DNA of 32,196 nucleotides from an uncultured Alphaproteobacteria bacterium (GTDB taxonomy: Bacteria; Pseudomonadota; Alphaproteobacteria; HIMB59): contig CACGSS010000006.1 of NCBI GenBank assembly GCA_902575725.1, forward strand, positions 1 through 32,196, written 5' to 3'. This document shows positions 26,356-32,196 of this stretch, in pieces (positions within the stretch are counted from its first letter, which is position 1; the number at the start of each line of letters is the position of its first letter). The notes under the pieces were generated by a model. That model worked only from the letters and a program-made list of their open reading frames with translations. It was not told the DNA's origin and ran no database searches. The position numbers and the translations under genes are program-made.

Positions 26356-27660
26356 ATGAAGCTAAAGCAACCAAGTTCAGTGGACCAATCTGACAGAAAA
26401 GTCCCGTTTAATTTAAGGCAATCAGGACCAACACCTCAACAAATGCTTATATCTACTAGAGTTAGAAAAAATCCTTACTGGCATTTATCAGTTGAAGCAG
26501 GATGTTGGAGATGCACCGTATACAACAGAATGTATCATCCTAGAGGTTATGTAAAACCTGAAGATGGTGGTGCAATGGTTGAATATGATGCATTAGTTAA
26601 TCACGTAACTATGTGGAATGTGGCAGTTGAAAGACAAATTCGTGTAAAAGGGCCTGATGCATTAAAATTTACAAATTTTGTTATTACAAGAGATGCAACG
26701 AGAATTGAAGTAATGAAAGGAAAATATGTAATCCTTTGTAATGATAAAGGAGGAGTGTTAAATGATCCTATATTACTTAGAATTGCAGAAGATGAATTTT
26801 GGTTTTCACTTTCTGACTCCGATATTATGTTTTTTCTTCAAGGGGTAAATCACGATAAAAAATTTAATGTAGAAATTGATGAAATAGATGTTAGCCCTGT
26901 TCAAATTCAAGGACCAAAGTCAATCGATCTTATGGCAGATTTAGTTGGAGATGCTGTTAGAGATATACCTTACTATGGCTTAATGGCAGCAAAAGTTGGA
27001 GGTAGAGATTGTATTATTTCCCAAACAGGTTTTACTGGGGAAAAAGGATATGAAATCTACCTTAAAGACGCAACTTTATATGCAGATGATATGTGGAATG
27101 CTGTTTTAAAAGCTGGGAAAAAACACAATCTAAAAGTAATCGCACCTGCACATCATAGAAGAATAGCTGCAGGAATTTTATCTTGGGGTCAAGATCTTGA
27201 TGCAGAAACTTATCCGTTTCAATGTAACCTCGGCTATCAGGTTCCAAGAAAAAAACAAACAGATTATATTGGTAAACAAGCATTAGAAGCCATGAGATCA
27301 AAAATCGAGGCAGGTGAAAAACCATATAGCAACCAACTAGTTGGATTTAGATTAGGTGGTAAACCAATTGATGAATATGCACCAGACTTCTGGCTTATAT
27401 CTGAAGATGGATCTACACCAATAGGGTATCTGACATCACCTTGGTATTCTCCAGAATTGGAGACAAATATTGCTATGGGCTATGTTCCTTATGAAAAAAA
27501 AGATTTAGGTAACAAGTTCAAGTTTCATCTTCCTGATCAATATTGTGACACAGCTGGAACACCTGTTGATGGAGAAATTGTCGAAATTCCATTTAGACCA
27601 TCCGTAAATCCAAACGCACGTGAAATTGCAAAAGGTGACGGAAGGGACTCAGCTTTTTAA
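26356..27660 (+). CDS. GcvT-fold methyltransferase resembling DMSP demethylase (DmdA-like)
   Basis: A 434-residue folate-dependent protein of the aminomethyltransferase family. WNVAVERQIRVKGPDA (87-102), NDKGGVLNDP (129-138) and PVQIQGPKS (181-189) resemble, by recall, WDVSVERQVEIKGPDA-like, GGMLNDP and IQGPK segments of SAR11 DmdA. It is longer than DmdA (about 370 residues). An N-terminal extension of some 40 residues and a longer C-terminal end account for the difference. DmdA moves a methyl group from dimethylsulfoniopropionate to tetrahydrofolate; this protein may do so on another methylated compound, given its amine-catabolic neighbours. It is the last gene before a clear terminator. 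True DmdA, a paralogue for an N-methylated substrate, or a distant GcvT are all possible. Confidence 0.75.
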   Translation: MKLKQPSSVDQSDRKVPFNLRQSGPTPQQMLISTRVRKNPYWHLSVEAGCWRCTVYNRMYHPRGYVKPEDGGAMVEYDALVNHVTMWNVAVERQIRVKGPDALKFTNFVITRDATRIEVMKGKYVILCNDKGGVLNDPILLRIAEDEFWFSLSDSDIMFFLQGVNHDKKFNVEIDEIDVSPVQIQGPKSIDLMADLVGDAVRDIPYYGLMAAKVGGRDCIISQTGFTGEKGYEIYLKDATLYADDMWNAVLKAGKKHNLKVIAPAHHRRIAAGILSWGQDLDAETYPFQCNLGYQVPRKKQTDYIGKQALEAMRSKIEAGEKPYSNQLVGFRLGGKPIDEYAPDFWLISEDGSTPIGYLTSPWYSPELETNIAMGYVPYEKKDLGNKFKFHLPDQYCDTAGTPVDGEIVEIPFRPSVNPNAREIAKGDGRDSAF

Positions 27661-27670
27661 ATTATTTTAT

Positions 27671-27710
27671 AAAAAGCCTAAATTACATGATGTAAATTTG
27701 GGCTTTTTTC
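27671..27710 (+). terminator. Rho-independent terminator after the methyl-catabolism genes
   Basis: The arm GCCTAAATTACAT (27676-27688) pairs with ATGTAAATTTGGGC (27690-27703) with one G-U pair and one bulged base. Six T follow directly, and five A precede the stem. It lies 11 bases past the DmdA-like stop and is the best terminator in the window. Confidence 0.9.
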
Positions 27711-27724
27711 TTTCTAATAATACT

Positions 27725-27754
27725 TTGACATATCAAAAGTAACTATAGTAATCT
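27725..27754 (+). promoter_or_regulatory. Possible promoter for the small-protein and rmuC genes
   Basis: TTGACA (27725-27730) is perfect and follows the terminator. The best -10 at 18-base spacing is TAATCT (27749-27754), a weak match. If used, the transcript would start within a few bases of the ATG at 27761 and be nearly leaderless. Confidence 0.25.
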
Positions 27755-27760
27755 TAGCAT

Positions 27761-28135
27761 ATGAATTTACAAAAGTTGAATGATTCTAATAAGTTGTATG
27801 ATCTGTATGAACAAATTTTTGATTACTTCAGTCTCACTATTTATGATCTTGAGTCTAAATTAGATACAAGCTTAACCCTAGATAAAATTAAGAGCAAACT
27901 TGAGACTTTTTCTGATAAACACTTTAGAAATGCTTTGAATGAGTTTAATCAAGAAATAAATAAACTTAAAGATCAAATTCCAGAGGACTTCCCAAAAATA
28001 GCAGATATTTCAAGCGACATTAGGAAAAACTTTAATTACTTTTTAAATGAAAACTTTTTTGATGATGAAGTTTTTTATAATTTGAAAAATAGACTAAAAG
28101 ATAGACTTGATAAGATTAGTAAAGTTTATTCTTAA
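27761..28135 (+). CDS. Small charged helical protein of unknown function
   Basis: I do not recognise this 124-residue protein. It is rich in Asp, Glu, Lys, Asn and Leu, with no Cys, Trp, Gly or membrane segment. Heptad-like spacing of hydrophobics over about residues 30-75 and 95-122 suggests helical or coiled-coil structure. It lies between the terminator and rmuC, 20 bases before rmuC on the same strand, so the two are probably co-transcribed. Codon use agrees with its neighbours, which supports a real gene. Confidence 0.65.
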   Translation: MNLQKLNDSNKLYDLYEQIFDYFSLTIYDLESKLDTSLTLDKIKSKLETFSDKHFRNALNEFNQEINKLKDQIPEDFPKIADISSDIRKNFNYFLNENFFDDEVFYNLKNRLKDRLDKISKVYS

Positions 28136-28155
28136 GCTCCCATAGTATTTAATAA

Positions 28156-29121
28156 ATGAATAATGACTTAATCATAATATTATTGTTAATAACTATATCA
28201 CTTTTACTTATACTTAGTTTTTTAATATTTAGAATAAAACCTAAAAATATACATAACTCTGATTTGGATTTTCAAAAAATTAATCAAAGTCTTCAAAATT
28301 TATTCGATAAAACCTTACAACAATCAGGATACGTAAATTCAAAGATTGATGAAATTGGAGATCTCACAAAAAAAATGACCAATGCTATGACTTCAAATAT
28401 CGGTGAAATGGGAGAGATGGGAGAGGTAATACTTGAAAATATTTTACAAGAGTGTGGCATGACAAAAAATAGGGATTATAAGACTCAATACACTGATAAA
28501 AATGATGAAGGTGATATATTTAGACCCGATGTTGTCATTTTTTTACCCGAAAAAAGAAATATTATTATTGACTCAAAAGTCCCTATGAAACATTGGTATA
28601 AATTTCAAAATACTAATGACCAGTCATTAAAAGAGATAGAAATGAAAAGCTTCATAGTTTCTCTAAAAAGTCACATAACAAGTATATACAAAAAAGAATA
28701 TTCGAAATTATTAAATATAAATTCACCAGATTACGTTTTTATCTTTATGCCTCATGAATTTGCATTAATTTCTGCACAAAAGTATGATCAAAGTATATTA
28801 AATTTTGCGCAACAGAAACAAATCATCATAGTTGGGCCATCAACACTTATCATGTGCATGAAGTTAGTTGAAAGTATTTGGAGATTAGAAAAACAAAATA
28901 AAAACTCTAAAGAAATAGCAGACATAGCTGGAGGAATGTATGATCAAATAGCTAAAACAATAAATTTACTCGATAAGACAAGTGAAAGTGTAAGTAAGTC
29001 TTTGGATAATATAGATCTTACAAAAAAATATATTAAAGAGGGTAATTCAAGCCTACTCAATAGGGCAAATAAAATCAAAGATTTAGGTGCTTCAACAAGT
29101 CAAAAAATCAAAAAACCTTGA
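28156..29121 (+). CDS. rmuC: RmuC family DNA recombination protein
   Basis: A 321-residue protein with one N-terminal membrane segment (about residues 4-26), then a helical stretch and the RmuC nuclease-like domain. Landmarks are GEMGEVILENILQECGM (around 86-102), RPDVVIFLPEKRNIIIDSKVPM (122-143) and DYVFIFMPHE (191-200). The Asp and Glu/Lys in RPDV and IDSK follow the PD-(D/E)XK pattern. RmuC limits inversions and rearrangements at short inverted repeats in E. coli; its mechanism is not well known. It is shorter than the E. coli protein (about 475 residues), mainly by having a reduced N-terminal coiled coil. It ends four bases before the end of a convergent glycosyltransferase gene. Confidence 0.88.
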   Translation: MNNDLIIILLLITISLLLILSFLIFRIKPKNIHNSDLDFQKINQSLQNLFDKTLQQSGYVNSKIDEIGDLTKKMTNAMTSNIGEMGEMGEVILENILQECGMTKNRDYKTQYTDKNDEGDIFRPDVVIFLPEKRNIIIDSKVPMKHWYKFQNTNDQSLKEIEMKSFIVSLKSHITSIYKKEYSKLLNINSPDYVFIFMPHEFALISAQKYDQSILNFAQQKQIIIVGPSTLIMCMKLVESIWRLEKQNKNSKEIADIAGGMYDQIAKTINLLDKTSESVSKSLDNIDLTKKYIKEGNSSLLNRANKIKDLGASTSQKIKKP

Positions 29122-29125
29122 TAGC

Positions 29126-29899
29126 TTATTTAAAACCTGATAAATAAATTTTTGCTCTTAGATAAGATACTAATGGAAAAAGACCTGCAAACATTGATAT
29201 CAAAAAACCGATTTTTCCCTCTCTATGTCCTTTTCTTTTATAGAAATTTTTTAAAAATCTTGTAAAAACTCTTCTAATATTTTTTAAAAGAGACTCTTTA
29301 TAAATTTGATTACTATCGATTAAGTCTAATGCTTTTAGGTGTGTCCAAGAATTAAATTTTTCAAAAAGTCCGGATATGTTTGACACAAACCTATGTTCAA
29401 TAGTATTTTTTAATGCAGGACCCTCTTTTCCAGTAAATTTTATTTTTGGATGAACTCTTTGATTGCCCCAAACTTTATAACCTCTCATGAATAAGCAACT
29501 AACTCCACCTCTACCAAAAGTAGCACCCCAACCGTATTTTACTAATTTATTACCAATATAATTATCAACTTTAATATTATAAAAATTATATTCCGAATTT
29601 TTATTTAAAACTTCAGTTATTTCTTGCGAGAGACTTTTACCTATAAGCTCGTCAGCATCAATTTCCAAAATCCATTCCTTTGTACATTTTGAAATACCAA
29701 AATTTCTTCTTTGGCCTTCAATATCCCAACTTCCCTCATAAATTTTTTTTGTATATTTCAAACAAATATTCTTTGAGTTATCAATACACTTATCCAAAAT
29801 TATAATAATTTCGTCAGCAAAATTTAGTTTATTCAAACATTCCTCTAAAATATTTTCCTCATTATGTATAACTATTAAAATTGAAAGTTCTTTTTTCAT
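29126..29899 (-). CDS. Family 2 glycosyltransferase (WaaE/KdtX-like)
   Basis: A 257-residue GT-A fold glycosyltransferase. SILIVIHNEENILEECL (6-22) is the family 2 start and ILEIDADE (77-84) holds the DxD metal site (Asp81-Ala-Asp83). GQRRNFGI (62-69) is typical of the LPS core beta-1,4-glucosyltransferase group (WaaE/KdtX). A C-terminal hydrophobic stretch (about 233-250) may dock on the membrane. A TTG at 29908 would add three residues; the ATG at 29899 is preferred. Divergent from the GT9 gene by 35 bases. Confidence 0.85.
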   Translation of the reverse strand: MKKELSILIVIHNEENILEECLNKLNFADEIIIILDKCIDNSKNICLKYTKKIYEGSWDIEGQRRNFGISKCTKEWILEIDADELIGKSLSQEITEVLNKNSEYNFYNIKVDNYIGNKLVKYGWGATFGRGGVSCLFMRGYKVWGNQRVHPKIKFTGKEGPALKNTIEHRFVSNISGLFEKFNSWTHLKALDLIDSNQIYKESLLKNIRRVFTRFLKNFYKRKGHREGKIGFLISMFAGLFPLVSYLRAKIYLSGFK

Positions 29900-29921
29900 A
29901 TTAAGCAATATACATTATAAT
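29893..29921 (+). promoter_or_regulatory. Possible promoter for the GT9 gene
   Basis: TATAAT (29916-29921) lies 17 bases after TTTTCA (29893-29898) in the divergent gap and the start of the GT2 gene. The -10 is perfect but AT-rich context makes chance matches common. Confidence 0.25.
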
Positions 29922-29934
29922 TATTACTATTTTT

Positions 29935-30903
29935 ATGAAAAAAATACTTGTATTTAGTAATGGAGAAAAAATTGGTGATGGCATAATAAAGCTTCCTTTT
30001 ATTTATGATTTAAAAAAATACTTTCATGACTCTCAAATATATTGGCTTACTAATGGTAACACCGTTTATAAATCAGTACTTAATAGTTTTGTTAAAAATA
30101 AATTAGATTATGTGTATGATAATTCAAATATAAATTATTTACCTTTTGTAAAATTATCAAATAAATATCAACTCGAGCAAATCAAGTTTGACCTTGTTAT
30201 TGACACTCAAAAAACTTTTTTAAAAACTTTAACTTTAAAAAAACTTAAAACTAAATATTTTATATCGAATTCTACAAATAATTTACTATCAAATATTAGA
30301 AGCAATCAAAAATTTCCATATAAAAAAGATGTTTATTATCTCGAAAATTTATACAACATGCTTGAATTATTTTTAAATAAAAAAATAGAAAAAAGATCGA
30401 AGATTGAAGTACCCAAAAAAATAATAAGTGAAGTTTCTAGTATATTTAATCCATTGAAGAAATATTTTGGAATAGCGCCTGGGGCGGGTGAGAAAAACAA
30501 AATTTGGTCTCACAATAATTATTTTGAGATTATTGATTTATTAAAAAATAAGGGCTACGAACCTTGCTTTTTTTTTGGACCAGATGATGATTTTATTAGA
30601 GGTAAATTTTTGGAAAACTATGGTGATCTTTTTGAACCAGAAAAGAGACTTAATAATTTAATAAATGTGCAATGTATTATGGCATGCACCTATAATTTAG
30701 TATTTGCACTATCCAATGACAGTGGCGTAAGTCACATTCTTTCAACATCTCAATGCTACCTTTTTAAAATATTTAATGATAAAAAGCCTAGTAAATTTAG
30801 TATAATTGATAGTAAAATAAAATCTATCTCTCCTAAATTAGGAGGTTCAATCAACGATGTAAGTGTTAGTCTAGTTTTTCAAGAAATAAACAAAATTTTA
30901 TAA
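29935..30903 (+). CDS. Family 9 glycosyltransferase (heptosyltransferase-like)
   Basis: A 322-residue GT-B protein of the ADP-heptose:LPS heptosyltransferase family. The N-terminal start KILVFSNGEKIGDGIIKLPF (3-22) has the GD.I..LPF pattern. FGIAPGAGEKNKIW (about 179-192) matches the donor-binding entry of the C-terminal domain, and ALSNDSGVSHIL (about 259-270) is the conserved D-SG-H segment. It probably adds a sugar to a lipopolysaccharide or other surface glycan. The sugar is unknown. It ends ten bases before the convergent GT32 gene. Confidence 0.83.
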   Translation: MKKILVFSNGEKIGDGIIKLPFIYDLKKYFHDSQIYWLTNGNTVYKSVLNSFVKNKLDYVYDNSNINYLPFVKLSNKYQLEQIKFDLVIDTQKTFLKTLTLKKLKTKYFISNSTNNLLSNIRSNQKFPYKKDVYYLENLYNMLELFLNKKIEKRSKIEVPKKIISEVSSIFNPLKKYFGIAPGAGEKNKIWSHNNYFEIIDLLKNKGYEPCFFFGPDDDFIRGKFLENYGDLFEPEKRLNNLINVQCIMACTYNLVFALSNDSGVSHILSTSQCYLFKIFNDKKPSKFSIIDSKIKSISPKLGGSINDVSVSLVFQEINKIL

Positions 30904-30912
30904 TAGTGACTA

Positions 30913-31731
30913 TTAATTGCAGATTTTCATATTTTTAAAGTAAGTATAACTTGGAACAATATAATGTCTGAAAGATGATCCTTTTAGTTTAAATATGCCA
31001 TTATTATTAAATTTGACATCTAATTCATTAAAAGTATTAATATCATGATTTTCAATATATCTTCTCATAACTTTTGTATACATTCCTGGTCCTGTAAAAT
31101 TTAAAATTGCTAATTTTGGATTTTTAAATTCAATACCTTTATAGTATTTATAGTTTTCACATATTTCGTTTATTAAAATTTCAAGGAATTTATGTTTAGC
31201 TGTAAATGCTAGACCCCATTGTAAAATATAATTAAAAGGTCTTAACAATTCAAAATTTTTATATGAACTTGGTGGAAAGAAAAAAGTATTATCCTCGTAT
31301 GTGAGTATTGCCTCATGATTACTTTTATGAAGTAAATTTAGTGGTGTTTTACATCCTTTACCAATATCAAAATAGTAACCACCAAATTCATACAAAATAC
31401 AATACCTAAATATATCCGCCTTCATAGGACCCAAAAGTGCATTAAAATAAATTTCAGTTATAGTATGGTCTTTCCAATTGTTTTTCATATAACTATCTCT
31501 TTTATCTTTGTCATAGAGATAAAAAGATAAATCGGGATTTAAGTCTCGAAATTTGTTTATGTACTTTGCATGAGTCTTACCAAAGAGATTATTTTCCCAA
31601 GTTTGATAAACATCTGTAGGTATTTTTTGTTTAAGAGAAGATTGATTTATTCTATCTTCTAATTTTACCAATGGTCGCTCTGTAAAGAATCTAACTTTCC
31701 TTTTTATTGTTTCTAAAATTGAGTTTCTCAT
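30913..31731 (-). CDS. Family 32-like glycosyltransferase with DXD-type motif
   Basis: A 272-residue protein of the GT32/capsular sugar transferase group. The entry motif is IPTDVYQTWEN (37-47). The central GPMKADIFRYCILYEFGGYYFDIGKG (101-126) is diagnostic, with Lys104/Ala105/Asp106 and the GGYYFD motif. The expected DXD reads Asp122-Ile-Gly124, so the second aspartate is absent. A longer open frame runs upstream through the tRNA-Ser gene to 31788, but residues before Met at 31731 are read from tRNA sequence and are excluded. The tRNA end is nine bases upstream of the chosen start. Donor and acceptor are unknown. Confidence 0.8.
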   Translation of the reverse strand: MRNSILETIKRKVRFFTERPLVKLEDRINQSSLKQKIPTDVYQTWENNLFGKTHAKYINKFRDLNPDLSFYLYDKDKRDSYMKNNWKDHTITEIYFNALLGPMKADIFRYCILYEFGGYYFDIGKGCKTPLNLLHKSNHEAILTYEDNTFFFPPSSYKNFELLRPFNYILQWGLAFTAKHKFLEILINEICENYKYYKGIEFKNPKLAILNFTGPGMYTKVMRRYIENHDINTFNELDVKFNNNGIFKLKGSSFRHYIVPSYTYFKNMKICN

Positions 31732-31739
31732 TAAATTAA

Positions 31740-31829
31740 TGGCGGAGAGAGTGGGATTCGAACCCACGATAGAGTTGCCCCTATACACGCGTTCCAGGCG
31801 TGCGCCTTAAACCACTCGGCCATCTCTCC
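31740..31829 (-). tRNA. tRNA-Ser (anticodon GGA)
   Basis: A 90-base class II tRNA on the minus strand. The acceptor stem pairs GGAGAGA (31829-31823) with TCTCTCC (31750-31744); the discriminator is G and CCA is encoded (31742-31740). The anticodon loop CTGGAAC carries GGA at 31795-31793, reading UCU and UCC. A long variable arm and a T arm with GGTTCGAATCC complete a normal serine tRNA. Confidence 0.96.
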
Positions 31830-31833
31830 ATAA

Positions 31834-32196
31834 TTATTCATTATCACCTATTTTTAATGCCTCAAAAAAAGCAGTCTGTGGAATTTCGACATTACCAAAT
31901 TGTTTCATTCTTTTCTTTCCCTTTTTTTGTTTTTCCAAAAGTTTTTTCTTTCTACTCACATCTCCACCATAAAGTTTAGCAGTCACATCTTTTCTAAAAG
32001 CTTTAATGGTTTCTCTAGCTATTATTTTTCCATAAATTGCAGCCTGAATTGGTATTTGAAAGTTTTGTCTTGGGATTAAATCCTTTAGCTTATTACATAC
32101 CCTTCTACCGATTGTTTCAGCTCTTGTTTTATGAACTATATTTGAAAATGCATCAACAGTTTCTGAATTAACAAGAATATTTAGTTTTACTAGATC
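31834..32196 (-). CDS. lepA: Elongation factor 4 (LepA), C-terminal end, partial
   Basis: The last 120 residues of LepA, truncated by the right edge of the window. The ribosomal back-translocase and GTPase LepA has a unique C-terminal domain, seen here in [46 protein letters not shown] and [15 protein letters not shown]. The gene would extend beyond 32196 and be read towards the tRNA-Ser gene. It is a conserved housekeeping gene and gives a chromosomal anchor for the window. Confidence 0.95.
   Translation of the reverse strand, partial: DLVKLNILVNSETVDAFSNIVHKTRAETIGRRVCNKLKDLIPRQNFQIPIQAAIYGKIIARETIKAFRKDVTAKLYGGDVSRKKKLLEKQKKGKKRMKQFGNVEIPQTAFFEALKIGDNE

Noticed and set aside
31732..31788. 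N-terminal extension of the GT32 gene to 31788
   Set aside because: The extra 19 codons are read mostly from the tRNA-Ser gene (the T arm gives SNPTLS). Met at 31731 starts right after the tRNA.
1..32196. CRISPR arrays, insertion sequences, phage genes or origin
   Set aside because: No regularly spaced repeats, transposase, integrase or phage-like genes were seen on either strand.

Overview
The window looks like a chromosomal segment of a small-genome, very AT-rich marine alphaproteobacterium. It has strongly A/T-ending codons, genes separated by only a few bases or overlapping, single-ATPase sugar ABC transport of the alphaproteobacterial FrcBCA type, and a full heterotetrameric sarcosine oxidase operon. 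SAR11-like or HIMB59/AEGEAN-169-like bacterioplankton would fit, but that is inference; no rRNA or other taxonomic marker apart from a partial lepA is present. No mobile element, integrase, transposase or CRISPR array was seen, and no intergenic stretch exceeds about 100 bases.

Region 1 (1-16883) is a dense block for uptake and phosphorylation of sugars. It starts with the C-terminal half of a split transketolase and a glycerol-kinase-like FGGY kinase. A fructose/ribose-type ABC importer follows (binding protein, permease, ATPase), with a hairpin between the binding-protein and permease genes. On the minus strand are a FrcK-like P-loop kinase and a xylulokinase. Next come a class I aldolase-like TIM barrel (plus), and a PfkB kinase and D-lyxose/D-mannose isomerase (minus). 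A plus-strand operon encodes a D-2-hydroxyacid dehydrogenase, an RbsD/FucU mutarotase, ribokinase and an aldo/keto reductase. Then come a Gfo/Idh/MocA dehydrogenase (minus), and divergently a ROK kinase followed without a gap by a 6-phosphofructokinase. Read together, pentoses and hexoses entering by the importer could be epimerised or isomerised and phosphorylated, then passed to the pentose-phosphate pathway or to fructose-1,6-bisphosphate.

Region 2 (16884-27660) is one-carbon and methylated-amine catabolism. An uncharacterised Fe(II)/2-oxoglutarate-type oxygenase gene follows the phosphofructokinase directly. It is followed by soxB-soxD-soxA-soxG (sarcosine oxidase), a dimethylglycine/sarcosine dehydrogenase-like flavoprotein with a folate domain, a divergent methylenetetrahydrofolate-reductase-like protein, and a GcvT-fold protein resembling DMSP demethylase (DmdA), closed by a clear Rho-independent terminator. 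The logic is stepwise N- or S-demethylation with methyl groups collected on tetrahydrofolate. The substrate of the DmdA-like enzyme and the direction of the MetF-like step are the most open questions in the window.

Region 3 (27661-32196) holds a small coiled-coil protein gene and rmuC, three surface-polysaccharide glycosyltransferase genes (families GT2, GT9 and GT32), tRNA-Ser(GGA), and the 3' end of lepA running off the right edge.
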